From Planctomycetota bacterium (GTDB lineage: Bacteria > Planctomycetota > Planctomycetia > Isosphaerales > Isosphaeraceae), in the NCBI GenBank assembly GCA_021777685.1, contig JAJYDH010000009.1:1-28162 (forward strand): a stretch of DNA of 28,162 nucleotides, written 5' to 3'. The notes beneath the pieces were generated by a model, which was given only the letters and a program-made list of their open reading frames with translations, searched no databases and was not told where the DNA came from. Positions 1 through 7,694 of the stretch are shown here, one piece after another. Every line of letters begins with the position of its first letter. The stretch's first letter is position 1. The position numbers were made by a program, and so were the translations under genes.

Positions 1-1
1 C

Positions 2-865
2 ATCGACAGCTTCCAGTACCCGCGTCTCGGCCCCGGCCAGATGTGGGAGGCGGCCCGCGAGAAGGTCCGGCTCGGCGGCAACGCCGTCCACCACGATCGC
101 CGGGTCGCCCGGATCGAGCACGACGGCTCGGCCGTCACCGCCTTCGTGTCGAAGGATAGCGACGGCCGGCTCACCCGCTATCTCGGCAAGAATTTCGTCT
201 CGACGCTGCCGATCCGCGAACTGATCCGCGCGATGGACCCGCCCGCCCCTCGCGAGGTGGTCGAGGCGGCCGGGGCGCTCCGGTATCGCGACTTCCTGAC
301 CGTCGTCCTGATCCTGAACCGGCCCGACACCTTCCCCGACAACTGGATCTACATCCACGAGCCCGACGTCCGCGTGGGCCGCATCCAGAACTTCAAGAAC
401 TGGTCGCCCGACCTCGTCCCCGACCAATCGACGAGCAGCCTGGGCCTGGAATACTTCTGCTTCGAGGGGGACGACCTCTGGTCGATGCCCGACGCCGACC
501 TGATCGCCCTCGGCCGCCGCGAGGTCGACGCCATCGGCCTGGCCCGCTCGGCCGACGTGGTCGACGGCTGCGTCGTCCGGATGCCCAAGGCCTACCCGGT
601 GTACGACGACGCCTACCAGGACCACCTGAAGGTGATCCGGGGCTGGCTCAAGGATCTCGGCAACCTGGAACTGGCCGGGCGGAACGGGATGCACAAGTAC
701 AACAACCAGGACCACTCGATGATGACCGCGCTGCTGGCCGCGCGGAACATCCTCGGCCTCGGCCGGTTCGACACCTGGAAGGTCAACACCGACGCCCAGT
801 ACCACGAGGAGGGCGAGGCCGGCGAGGACGCCCGAGCCGTCCCCCGTCGCATCGAGGCCGCCTGA
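2..865 (+). CDS. FAD-dependent oxidoreductase, protoporphyrinogen-oxidase/amine-oxidase-like (5' truncated)
   Basis: The reading frame is open from the left edge, so the N-terminal Rossmann FAD-binding part lies outside the window; 287 residues are visible. The first visible residues, FQYPRLGPGQMWE, are typical of the substrate-domain entry of FAD-dependent amine oxidase/protoporphyrinogen-oxidase-like and UDP-galactopyranose-mutase-like enzymes. A segment reading STLPIRELI follows, as in this superfamily, where the flavin domain is re-entered. The C-terminal NNQDHSMMTALLAARNILG resembles the last flavin-contacting helix of the family. This fold binds FAD and usually oxidises or isomerises a sugar or other carbon substrate. 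The true substrate cannot be told from this fragment, and neighbours give no pathway clue. The internal ATG at 41 is not the start, because family similarity extends upstream of it. Confidence 0.8.
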   Translation: MDSFQYPRLGPGQMWEAAREKVRLGGNAVHHDRRVARIEHDGSAVTAFVSKDSDGRLTRYLGKNFVSTLPIRELIRAMDPPAPREVVEAAGALRYRDFLTVVLILNRPDTFPDNWIYIHEPDVRVGRIQNFKNWSPDLVPDQSTSSLGLEYFCFEGDDLWSMPDADLIALGRREVDAIGLARSADVVDGCVVRMPKAYPVYDDAYQDHLKVIRGWLKDLGNLELAGRNGMHKYNNQDHSMMTALLAARNILGLGRFDTWKVNTDAQYHEEGEAGEDARAVPRRIEAA

Positions 866-890
866 TACGCATCCCGGGGGAATCGAGGCC

Positions 891-955
891 CGATCATCGA
901 TGGTCCCTGACCGGCCGAGGCGATGGCCACCGATCCGGCTCCTCATCGATCATCG
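891..955. repeat. Short iterated GATCATCGATG-type motifs upstream of the rhomboid gene
   Basis: CGATCATCGATGGTCCC begins at 891 and TCATCGATCATCGG begins at 942. Related and inverted copies occur just after the rhomboid gene, at about 2036-2130. The motif is partly self-complementary. Function unknown; it could be a small repeat family or binding sites. Confidence 0.4.
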
Positions 956-1028
956 GACATCCTGCCTCGGGCATGGATGATCCGGAATGCGACCGAGCCG
1001 GGCCGATCCCGAGGATTGGTTCGGGTCC

Positions 1029-1044
1029 GATATTCTGATATTCT
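1029..1044. repeat. Tandem 8-bp duplication GATATTCT
   Basis: Two perfect copies of GATATTCT lie end to end, 28 bases before the rhomboid start codon, in an otherwise GC-rich gap. The AT-rich patch may be part of the promoter or leader of the rhomboid gene, but no good -35/-10 pair is visible. Confidence 0.4.
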
Positions 1045-1071
1045 GGAGATTAACGGGGCCGGGGTCCATCG

Positions 1072-2022
1072 ATGATCCCGCCCGAAGGTCATCCGGGGGT
1101 CTCGGCGTTGCGACAGATCGGGAGCATCGCTCAGGAGAAGGACGCCAGGGCCCTGGCGGACTATCTCCTGACGCTCGACATATCGACGAAGCTGGTCCCG
1201 AAGCCCGACGGCTCGATGGCGGTCTGGGTCCACCGGGAAGACCGCGTGCCCGAGGCCCGGCGGGCCCTGGACGAGTTCGCCCAGGACCCGGCCGACCCGC
1301 GCTACCAGTCGGCCTCGCAAGCGGCCCGGGTTCTCCGCAAGCAGGCCGAGCAGGCGGACGCGGAGTATCGCAAGAACGTCCGCGAGATGCGGGAGAAGTG
1401 GGACGCGCCGATCCACAGGCGGGCCCCGCTCACCGCCGCGTTGATCGCCGCGAGCGTCGCCGTCGCGCTGTTCACCGACCTGGGCCTGAATGGGCCGGCC
1501 GTCGCCCGGCTGACGTTCTCGATCCAGGCGGTCGACCCGGATGGGGTCGAGTTCGACCGCGGGTTCGAGAACATCCGACGCGGCGAGGTCTGGCGGGTCG
1601 TCACGCCGATCTTCCTCCATTTCGGCGTCTGGCACCTGTTCTTCAACATGATGGCGCTGATGATGTTCGGCGACCAGATCGAGACGAGGAAGGGGACCTG
1701 GCGGCTGGCCCTGATCGTGGCCGTCGCGGCGATCGCGGGGAACGTCGGCCAGTTCTTCGGCGCGGGCGGCGGCTTCGGCGGGATGTCGGGCGTGGACTTC
1801 GCCCTGGCGGGCTATCTCTGGGTCAAGGGGCACGCCGACCCCGAAGACGGCCTGGGGCTCGACTCGCGGAACGCCGCCCTGATGATCGCCTGGCTGCTCC
1901 TGGGCGTGGTCGCCTCGCAGGGGAGCACCCAGGAGTTCTTCCGGGCCGTCCCCCGGATGGCCAACATCACCCACGGGGTCGGGCTGGCCGTCGGGATGGG
2001 CTTCGGGGTCCTGCGGTTCTAG
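1072..2022 (+). CDS. Rhomboid family intramembrane serine protease, GlpG-like
   Basis: This 316-residue protein has the GlpG layout. Residues 1-80 look like the small cytosolic rhomboid N domain, a charged linker follows, and a six-helix rhomboid core begins near residue 118. The HxxxN motif of helix 2 is at H188-N192, and the catalytic serine motif GMSG places the nucleophile at S239. The partner histidine is H301, within ANITHGVGLAVG, which closely parallels E. coli GlpG. All catalytic residues are present, so it should cleave transmembrane substrates inside the inner membrane. The substrate is unknown. ATG at 1072 is used because it directly precedes the N domain; no strong Shine-Dalgarno sequence is seen. 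Downstream lies a 125-base gap, so co-transcription with the next gene is possible but unproven. Confidence 0.9.
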   Translation: MIPPEGHPGVSALRQIGSIAQEKDARALADYLLTLDISTKLVPKPDGSMAVWVHREDRVPEARRALDEFAQDPADPRYQSASQAARVLRKQAEQADAEYRKNVREMREKWDAPIHRRAPLTAALIAASVAVALFTDLGLNGPAVARLTFSIQAVDPDGVEFDRGFENIRRGEVWRVVTPIFLHFGVWHLFFNMMALMMFGDQIETRKGTWRLALIVAVAAIAGNVGQFFGAGGGFGGMSGVDFALAGYLWVKGHADPEDGLGLDSRNAALMIAWLLLGVVASQGSTQEFFRAVPRMANITHGVGLAVGMGFGVLRF

Positions 2023-2035
2023 TGACCGGGTCCGG

Positions 2036-2130
2036 CATGATCGATGGGACGATGGCCGATGATCGACCGAAGCGCTCGGACCTCGACCATCGATCATCGC
2101 CCGTTCGTCCATTCCGGGACCGATCATCGA
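2036..2130. repeat. GATCATCGATG-type motifs downstream of the rhomboid gene
   Basis: At least four related short motifs fill the gap (near 2039, 2055, 2083 and 2121). Examples are CGATGATCGACCG and TCGACCATCGATCATCGC, several of them inverted relative to those before the rhomboid gene. They may share an origin with the motifs at 891-955. Confidence 0.4.
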
Positions 2131-2147
2131 AGGGGAGGTCTGCGGCC

Positions 2148-3065
2148 ATGAAACTCGGCTTCGTCTCGGCGATTTTGCCCGAACTCACCCTCGACGAGGT
2201 GCTCGCGTTCGCCGCCGAGGCGGGCTATTCGAGCGTCGAGGTCATGTGCTGGCCCCCCGGCCGGGCCGACCGCCGTTACGCGGGCGTGACGCACCTGGAC
2301 GCGACGGACCTCGGCCCGGACGCAATCGCGGGCGTCCGCGAGCTGACGACAAGGCACGGCGTGACGATCTCCGGCCTGGGCTTCTACCCGAACCCGCTCA
2401 CGGCCGACCTTGAGGAGGCCGGGCGGGCGGTCGCCCACCTCCACCGGCTGATCGACGCCTCGGCCGACCTGGGGATCGGCGTGGTCAACTCGTTCGTCGG
2501 CCGCGACCCGGCGCTCTCGATCGAGGCCAACTGGCCGAGATTCGTCGAGACCTGGCGTCCCCTGGTCGAGCACGCCGAGGCGCGGGGCGTCCGGATTGGC
2601 ATCGAGAATTGCCCGATGCTGTTCACCGCCGACGAGTGGCCCGGCGGCAAGAATCTGGCGACCACCCCCGCGATCTGGCGGAAGATGTTCGAGGCGATCC
2701 CCAGCCCGAGCTTCGGCCTGAACTACGACCCCTCGCACTTCGTCTGGCAGCAGGTCGACTACATCGCCCCGCTGGCCGAGTTCCGCGACCGGATCTTTCA
2801 CGTCCACGCCAAGGACGCCCGCGTCGACCGCCGGGCGCTCGACGACCACGGCGTCCTGTCTTACCCCAAGCTCTGGCACACCCCGAAGCTCCCCGGCCTG
2901 GGAGATGTCCGCTGGGGCGCCTTCCTCGGCGCCCTGGCCGACACCGGCTACGACGGCCACGTCGCCGTCGAGGTCGAGGACCGCGCCTTCGAGGGCTCGC
3001 TGGCGAGGCGCAAGGAGTCGCTGGTCGTCAGCCGACGGCACCTCATCCAGTTCCTCGGCGGCTGA
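2148..3065 (+). CDS. Sugar phosphate isomerase/epimerase-like TIM barrel (AP endonuclease 2 superfamily)
   Basis: The 305-residue protein starts MKLGFVSAILPELTLDEVL, the typical first strand and helix of the xylose-isomerase-like/AP_endonuc_2 TIM barrel. The putative metal ligands are all visible: E153 in GIENCP, D194 and H197 in NYDPSHF, H218/H220 in FHVHAKD and E275 in VEVED. The length is normal for the family. These enzymes isomerise or epimerise sugars or inositol derivatives using a divalent metal; the exact substrate is not predictable here. There is no signal peptide, so it is cytosolic. ATG at 2148 follows a GGGGAGG Shine-Dalgarno sequence. The frame can be read further upstream across the rhomboid gene, but that part is a shadow. 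The stop codon lies only 3 bases from the stop of the convergent membrane gene. Confidence 0.88.
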   Translation: MKLGFVSAILPELTLDEVLAFAAEAGYSSVEVMCWPPGRADRRYAGVTHLDATDLGPDAIAGVRELTTRHGVTISGLGFYPNPLTADLEEAGRAVAHLHRLIDASADLGIGVVNSFVGRDPALSIEANWPRFVETWRPLVEHAEARGVRIGIENCPMLFTADEWPGGKNLATTPAIWRKMFEAIPSPSFGLNYDPSHFVWQQVDYIAPLAEFRDRIFHVHAKDARVDRRALDDHGVLSYPKLWHTPKLPGLGDVRWGAFLGALADTGYDGHVAVEVEDRAFEGSLARRKESLVVSRRHLIQFLGG

Positions 3066-3068
3066 TCG

Positions 3069-3590
3069 TCACCGGAGCAGCAGGACCAGCATCAGCAGGA
3101 GCATCCACAGCTCGAACGTCGCCCGGGCGCAGCCGATCGAGCGCTCGACGAGGCGGAACTTCTCGACGCTCAGGGTCGCCAGGCTGTAGTTGTAGTGGAG
3201 CATGGCCGTGACGGCGCGGTCGTGGTCGAGCCCCTTGACCCGCTCCCGGTAGAGTTCGGGCGAGAGGCCGGCGATGTGGGGGTAGAACGCCAGCGATTCC
3301 GGCATCGGCGGGATGGGCCGGGTCAGGGCGCGGAAGGCGAACCACGACCCGCTCAGGATCAGGCCGGAGAGCGGCAGCAGGATCGCCGCCATCAGGAGGA
3401 CCGCCCAGGGCCTGGGACCCAGGAGGATCGCCTCGGTCGGCGCCGCGAAGACGAAGAGCACCGTGACCATCAGGCCGTAGGCGGCCAGCAGGACGCTCGC
3501 CTTGCGATCCGCCAGCGGCGGGTACTCGCGGACCGGCGTGAAATAGGCCAGCCTCGCGGCCCCGGCGGGCGTCCCCATCGTCCCGGCCAT
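3069..3590 (-). CDS. PycTM-like (Pycsar effector/DUF5706-type) membrane protein, copy A
   Basis: This 173-residue protein has two N-terminal membrane segments (about residues 32-50 and 62-87), a soluble middle and a C-terminal hydrophobic stretch (156-172). ADRKASVLL at 27-35 and the amphipathic middle, which ends YNYSLATLSVEKFRLVERS, match the pattern I associate with PycTM/DUF5706 proteins. PycTM proteins are membrane effectors of Pycsar antiphage systems that respond to cyclic pyrimidine nucleotides. Family assignment rests on recognised motifs, not a search. The start ATG overlaps the TGA of the upstream paralogue (3590-4168) by one base, indicating translational coupling. No pyrimidine cyclase gene is visible nearby, so a defence role is inference. 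It could also be a housekeeping homologue. Confidence 0.65.
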   Translation of the reverse strand: MAGTMGTPAGAARLAYFTPVREYPPLADRKASVLLAAYGLMVTVLFVFAAPTEAILLGPRPWAVLLMAAILLPLSGLILSGSWFAFRALTRPIPPMPESLAFYPHIAGLSPELYRERVKGLDHDRAVTAMLHYNYSLATLSVEKFRLVERSIGCARATFELWMLLLMLVLLLR

Positions 3591-4168
3591 CAGAAGAGCA
3601 CCTTCAGGTTGAGCAGGACCATCAGCAACAGCCAGGAGCCGAACGCCCAGCGGAACAGCCGGACGCCCTTGCCGAGATGCCGGAACTTCTCGACGCAGAT
3701 GGTCGCCAGGTTGTGGTTGTAGATGAGGATCTCCTCCAACGCCTGCTCGTGGGAGATCGACCGGACGCGGCCCACGTACTCCTCGCGCGAGAGCCGGGCG
3801 ATGTCACCGAAGAAGGCCAGGCTCGGGCTGGACCGGGGAAAGCGCGGCGAGATCGTCCGGAATGCCTGGAGGAGCGACAGCACGGCCATCACCGAGAACG
3901 CGAAGAACAGGGCCGTCAGGAGGAACTTCTCCAGGCCGCGGCCCGTCAGCATCTCCATGAGGTGGGTGCCGTACTTCGCCAGCATCGTGAACATGATCCC
4001 CAGCGCGGTGATGATCGCCGCCGCCTTGGTGTCGGCCGCGGGCGGGTGCTCCTGGAGCGGCGTCCGGAACGCCAGCGCCGCGGCCGGGTCGAGGTGGCGA
4101 AAGGTGGCCACCTGGTCCGGCAAGGTCGGCGAGGCCAGTTCCTCGACCGGAGGCTCGGGGACATTCAT
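3590..4168 (-). CDS. PycTM-like (Pycsar effector/DUF5706-type) membrane protein, copy B
   Basis: The 192-residue protein is a diverged paralogue of the gene just downstream and is first in the pair. It has a 40-residue cytosolic N-terminus, then AADTKAAAI at 44-52, the DxKA signature also present in copy A as DRKA. Two membrane helices follow (about 50-66 and 82-103). The soluble region includes SLAFFGDIARLSREEY and YNHNLATICVEKFRHLGKG, and a third hydrophobic helix lies at 173-191. Copy A has the equivalent elements in the same order (SLAFYPHIAGLS, YNYSLATLSVEKFR). ATG at 4168 is preceded by GGGAG about 8 bases upstream. An in-frame open stretch continues far upstream, but it runs antisense to nuoBCD and is not coding. 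Role: probable nucleotide-responsive membrane effector (inference). Confidence 0.65.
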   Translation of the reverse strand: MNVPEPPVEELASPTLPDQVATFRHLDPAAALAFRTPLQEHPPAADTKAAAIITALGIMFTMLAKYGTHLMEMLTGRGLEKFLLTALFFAFSVMAVLSLLQAFRTISPRFPRSSPSLAFFGDIARLSREEYVGRVRSISHEQALEEILIYNHNLATICVEKFRHLGKGVRLFRWAFGSWLLLMVLLNLKVLF

Positions 4169-4221
4169 CGAGGGCTCCCGCTCGCGTCGATCCTCGGCTC
4201 GCCATGCGATCATCCTTCTAC

Positions 4222-4249
4222 CAGATAGGTCGAAGGGGGGCAAAGTCAA
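4222..4249 (-). promoter_or_regulatory. Possible sigma-70-like promoter for the PycTM-like pair
   Basis: On the minus strand TTGACT (4249-4244) and TATCTG (4227-4222) are separated by 16 bases, 54 bases upstream of the ATG at 4168. The match to consensus is moderate and was found by eye only. Confidence 0.3.
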
Positions 4250-4393
4250 GGTCGCCCGCATCCCGACCCGAAGTCGGCCCCCCCCTGGCGAAGAGTAGCC
4301 CGGGCGTTTACGATGATGTCCTTTGCCGGCAGCGCCCGATCGGGGCGGGTCGTGCCATCGAATCCTCCGGATCGCCCCAGCGCAAAAGCACTT

Positions 4394-7021
4394 ATGTCGA
4401 CACCGACGACCACGCGACCCGAGTGGAGCATCATCATCGACCCCGTGCTCCAGAAGGAGCTGGAGCAGCACGTCCTGGTCACGAACTGGGACAAGATGCT
4501 GGGGATGGTCGACGTGGTCTACAACTGGGGCCGCCGTTCGAGCCTCTGGCCGCTCGGCTTCGGCCTGGCCTGCTGCGCCATCGAGATGATCTGCACGGCG
4601 TCGAGCCGGTTCGACATCGCCCGCTTCGGCGCCGAGGTCTTCCGGGGTTCGCCCCGGCAGGCGGACATCATGATCGTCGCCGGGACCGTCACCAAGTCGA
4701 TGATGCCGACCATCGCCCGGCTCTACGACCAGATGCCCGAGCCGAAATACGTCATCGCCATGGGCGCCTGCGCCTCGTCGGGCGGTCCGTTCAAGGAGGG
4801 GTACAACGTCGTCTCGGGGATCGACAAGTTCCTGCCGGTCGACGTCTACGTCCCCGGCTGCCCGCCGACCCCCCAGGCGCTCCTCCACGGGATCATGGCC
4901 CTCCAGAAGAAGATCGACGGCGAGCGGATCACCCGGTCTCCCTGGTATCGCGGCGACGTCGAGCGCGACATCCCCGTCCCCGCCCTCGGCCCCGACCTGA
5001 TCGACCTCCGGCTCGTCGAGGTGACCGCCGAGCGCGCCGCCCAGGGGCTGATGGAGGCCCGCGAGGCGACCCTGGAGAAGCCGGCCAAGATCCCCGCGCC
5101 GAGGCCCGAGGAGAAGGCCGCCGAGGAGACGCCCGCCCCGGCGGCCCAGGGGCCGAGCGCGATGGACCGGCTCCGCGCCCGGGCCGCCGGCCAGGCCGAG
5201 GCCGGGCCGGTCGAGACGAAGCCACGGCCGGTCAAGAGGGTCAAGCAGGCCGAGGCCCGGCCGACCCTCCGCTGGCTGGGCGACGCCGCCTTGGTCGAGC
5301 TGGCCGGCCGGATCGACGCCCAGTTCGGGGCCGGGACCGCCCCGGTCGTCCGGGCGGCCCTGCTCGTCGAGCCGGGCAAGCTCGTCGAGGTCGCGCTGTT
5401 CCTCCGCGACCGCAACCCGACCCGCTACGACTACCTGATCAGCCTCACCGGCGTCCATTACGAGGACTGCATCGAGGTCGTCTACCATCTCGACAGCACC
5501 CTCGATCCCGGCAAGGTGATCAAGCTCCGCGTCCGGGCCGAGGAGGCCGAGGAGAAGGGAACGGTCCCCTCCGTCGTCGGGGTCTGGCCCGGGGCCGACT
5601 TCCAGGAGCGCGAGGTCTTCGACATGATGGGCGTCCGGTTCGCCGGGCACCCGAACCTCGTGCGAATCCTGATGTGGGAGGGCTTCGCCGGCCACCCGCT
5701 CCGGAAGGACTACCTCGAACCCTATTACGAGGCCCCGACCAAGGTCTTCGACAGCCGGATCGAGGACGGCCGCCACTTCCGGTCCGAGGAGGTCAACCCG
5801 TTCGGGACCAACGTCAAGATCCCGAAGGACTTCCGGGGATGGGCCTCGCTCGACGGCGACGCCGACCCCAAGGCGAAGGGCCTGGTCCCGACGGGCGTCG
5901 AGGTCAGCGAGTTGGACACCGACCAGTTCGTCATCAGCATGGGGCCGCAGCACCCGAGCACCCACGGCGTCTTCCGGATGAACATCCGGGTCGACGGCGA
6001 GACGATCGTCGGCCTCAAGCCCGTCATGGGCTACCTCCACCGCAACCACGAGAAGATCGGCGAGCGCAACACCTATCTGATGAACATGCCGTTCACCGAC
6101 CGGCTCGACTATTTCACCAGCATGGGCAACAACTTCGCCTATGCCCTGGCCGTCGAGCAGTTGATGGGCGACGAGGCCAGGCCGCCCGAGCGGGCCGAGT
6201 ACATCCGGGTCATCATGGCCGAGCTGACCCGGATCGCCAGCCACATGTGGTCGATCGGCTTCCTGCTCAACGACCTCGGCGCCTTCTTCACCCCGGCCCT
6301 GTACGCGATCGAGGAGCGCGAGCTGATCCTCGACCTGTTCGAGTGGGCCTCCGGCGGCCGGATGATGTGCAACTACTTCCGGTTCGGCGGCGTCGCCTTC
6401 GACCTCCCCGAAGGGTGGGCCGCGAAGTGCGGGGCGATCGTCAACGACCGGCTCGACCGCAAGATCGACGAGCTCGACGGCCTGATCTCGGGCAACGAGA
6501 TCGTCCTCGACCGATGCAAGGGGGTGGGAGTCCTGACCGCCGAGCGGGCCGTCGCCTGCTCGGCCTCCGGCCCGGTCCTGCGGGCCTCGGGCGTCCCCTA
6601 CGACATCCGCCGGGCCGCCCCTTACGGGATCTACGACCGATTCGCCTTCGACGTCGTCACCGGCGAGAATGGCGACCTCTATGATCGCTACTTCTGCCGG
6701 CTCCAGGAGATGCGCCAGAGCGTCCGGATCTTGAAGCAGGCCGTCCGCGACCTACCCTGCGGCCCGATCCTGCCGGGCAAGAAGACATACCAGATCAAGG
6801 TCCCGGCCGGCGAGGCCTATTCCCGGGTCGAGAATCCCAAGGGGGAGCTGGGCTTTTACGTCGTCTCCGACGGCTCGTCCGCCGCCTACCGCTACCACGT
6901 CCGGAGCGCCAGCTTCATCAACCTGACCGCCCTGGAGTCGATGTGCCTGGGCCACACGATCGCCGACGTCGTCGGCATCCTGGGCAGCCTGGACATCGTG
7001 CTGGGCGAGGTGGACCGATGA
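4394..7021 (+). CDS. nuoBCD: NADH-quinone oxidoreductase subunits B, C and D fused in one polypeptide
   Basis: One uninterrupted frame of 875 residues carries three complex I subunits of the peripheral arm. Residues 1 to about 205 are NuoB, with the four cluster N2 ligands C60, C61 (GLACCAIEM), C126 (GACASSGG) and C156 (VPGCPPTP). Residues about 205-289 form a linker rich in Ala, Pro, Glu and Lys. Residues about 290-475 are NuoC, with EREVFDMMGVRFAGHPNL starting at E405. Residues about 505-875 are NuoD, with GPQHPSTHG at 517 and the usual ending GEVDR. Together they form the quinone-binding module that passes electrons to quinone. I placed the start at ATG 4394, because the 27 residues before it (from ATG 4313) look unlike NuoB; neither start has a clear ribosome site. 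Two-subunit CD fusions are common; the triple fusion is rarer. The next gene starts 27 bases later. Confidence 0.93.
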   Translation: MSTPTTTRPEWSIIIDPVLQKELEQHVLVTNWDKMLGMVDVVYNWGRRSSLWPLGFGLACCAIEMICTASSRFDIARFGAEVFRGSPRQADIMIVAGTVTKSMMPTIARLYDQMPEPKYVIAMGACASSGGPFKEGYNVVSGIDKFLPVDVYVPGCPPTPQALLHGIMALQKKIDGERITRSPWYRGDVERDIPVPALGPDLIDLRLVEVTAERAAQGLMEAREATLEKPAKIPAPRPEEKAAEETPAPAAQGPSAMDRLRARAAGQAEAGPVETKPRPVKRVKQAEARPTLRWLGDAALVELAGRIDAQFGAGTAPVVRAALLVEPGKLVEVALFLRDRNPTRYDYLISLTGVHYEDCIEVVYHLDSTLDPGKVIKLRVRAEEAEEKGTVPSVVGVWPGADFQEREVFDMMGVRFAGHPNLVRILMWEGFAGHPLRKDYLEPYYEAPTKVFDSRIEDGRHFRSEEVNPFGTNVKIPKDFRGWASLDGDADPKAKGLVPTGVEVSELDTDQFVISMGPQHPSTHGVFRMNIRVDGETIVGLKPVMGYLHRNHEKIGERNTYLMNMPFTDRLDYFTSMGNNFAYALAVEQLMGDEARPPERAEYIRVIMAELTRIASHMWSIGFLLNDLGAFFTPALYAIEERELILDLFEWASGGRMMCNYFRFGGVAFDLPEGWAAKCGAIVNDRLDRKIDELDGLISGNEIVLDRCKGVGVLTAERAVACSASGPVLRASGVPYDIRRAAPYGIYDRFAFDVVTGENGDLYDRYFCRLQEMRQSVRILKQAVRDLPCGPILPGKKTYQIKVPAGEAYSRVENPKGELGFYVVSDGSSAAYRYHVRSASFINLTALESMCLGHTIADVVGILGSLDIVLGEVDR

Positions 7022-7048
7022 TCTCGACCGCCCGGAGGGATCGGCATC

Positions 7049-7648
7049 ATGGCCTATAGCGACTTCACGCTCGACTCGGCCATCCGCGCGTTCGCCCTGA
7101 CGCTCGACCAGACGATCGATCTCTTCGCGGAGGTTCCCGAAAGGCCGATCAGCGATTATCTCAAGGCCACCCTGGACGAGAATTTCCCCCTCGCCAACGA
7201 CATTCACACCGAAAAAGCCAGGTCCGAACTCATCGTGGTCCCGATCCTGCTCGAAGTCAGAAGGGCGATGGGGCGAAAGCTCGGCTTCTTTTCCGGAATC
7301 AGCTTCGATGTCGCGCCCCAGCAGGGCCTGGACGGCGTGTGTGACTTCCTGCTGTCCAGGTCTCCCGTCCAGTTGATCCTCGGGCCGCCCGTCCTGGCGG
7401 TCGTGGAGGCGAAGAACGACAACATCAAGGGTGGCCTCGGGCAGTGCGTCGCGGAGATGGTCGCGGCGAGGATGTTCAACGAAAGGGAAGGCCAGGGGCC
7501 GACGGTCATCTTCGGGGCGGTGACGACGGGCACCCTCTGGCGCTTCCTCAAGCTCGAAGGGGCGACAATCTACGTCGATCGATCTGACTATTTCTTCGAT
7601 CGGTTGGAGAAGATCCTGGCGTGCCTCGTCCACTGCGTCGGGGGCTGA
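7049..7648 (+). CDS. Uncharacterised protein with PD-(D/E)XK-like core, copy 1, inside the nuo operon
   Basis: I do not recognise a named family for this 199-residue soluble protein. It contains the elements of a PD-(D/E)XK nuclease-like fold: a helix with E60 (EKARSELIV), D99 in CDFLLSRSP, a hydrophobic strand and the E120-x-K122 pair in VVEAKNDNIKGG. The helix GQCVAEMVAARMFNE follows. In nucleases of this superfamily such Asp, Glu and Lys residues bind metal and cleave DNA, but catalytically silent members also exist. ATG at 7049 has a GGAGGG site 10 bases upstream. It starts 27 bases after nuoBCD and is followed after 46 bases by a paralogue. By counting, the two are 126/199 identical (63%) without gaps. 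Its place among respiratory genes suggests co-transcription with them; any functional link is unknown. Confidence 0.75.
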   Translation: MAYSDFTLDSAIRAFALTLDQTIDLFAEVPERPISDYLKATLDENFPLANDIHTEKARSELIVVPILLEVRRAMGRKLGFFSGISFDVAPQQGLDGVCDFLLSRSPVQLILGPPVLAVVEAKNDNIKGGLGQCVAEMVAARMFNEREGQGPTVIFGAVTTGTLWRFLKLEGATIYVDRSDYFFDRLEKILACLVHCVGG

Positions 7649-7694
7649 TCGTCGGGGGGGGTTGTTTGAGACCATCGATGCGAGGTGGGGGCCG

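Noticed and set aside
943..2127. Long minus-strand open frame opposite the rhomboid gene
   Set aside because: It is antisense to a clearly recognisable protein; its translation is rich in Arg, Pro and Gly without family patterns, an effect of high GC.
3069..4168. A complete Pycsar operon
   Set aside because: Only effector-like genes are present; neither flank encodes a cyclase, so the system cannot be called complete.
4990..5300. NuoBCD fusion as a sequencing frameshift artefact
   Set aside because: The linker is in frame, has coherent codon usage and carries no stop; an artefact would need loss of both a stop and a start at two junctions.
4169..6244. Upstream in-frame extension of the minus-strand PycTM-like gene across nuoBCD
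   Set aside because: The extension is antisense to nuoB/C/D and low in complexity; the ATG at 4168 with its Shine-Dalgarno sequence explains the real gene.
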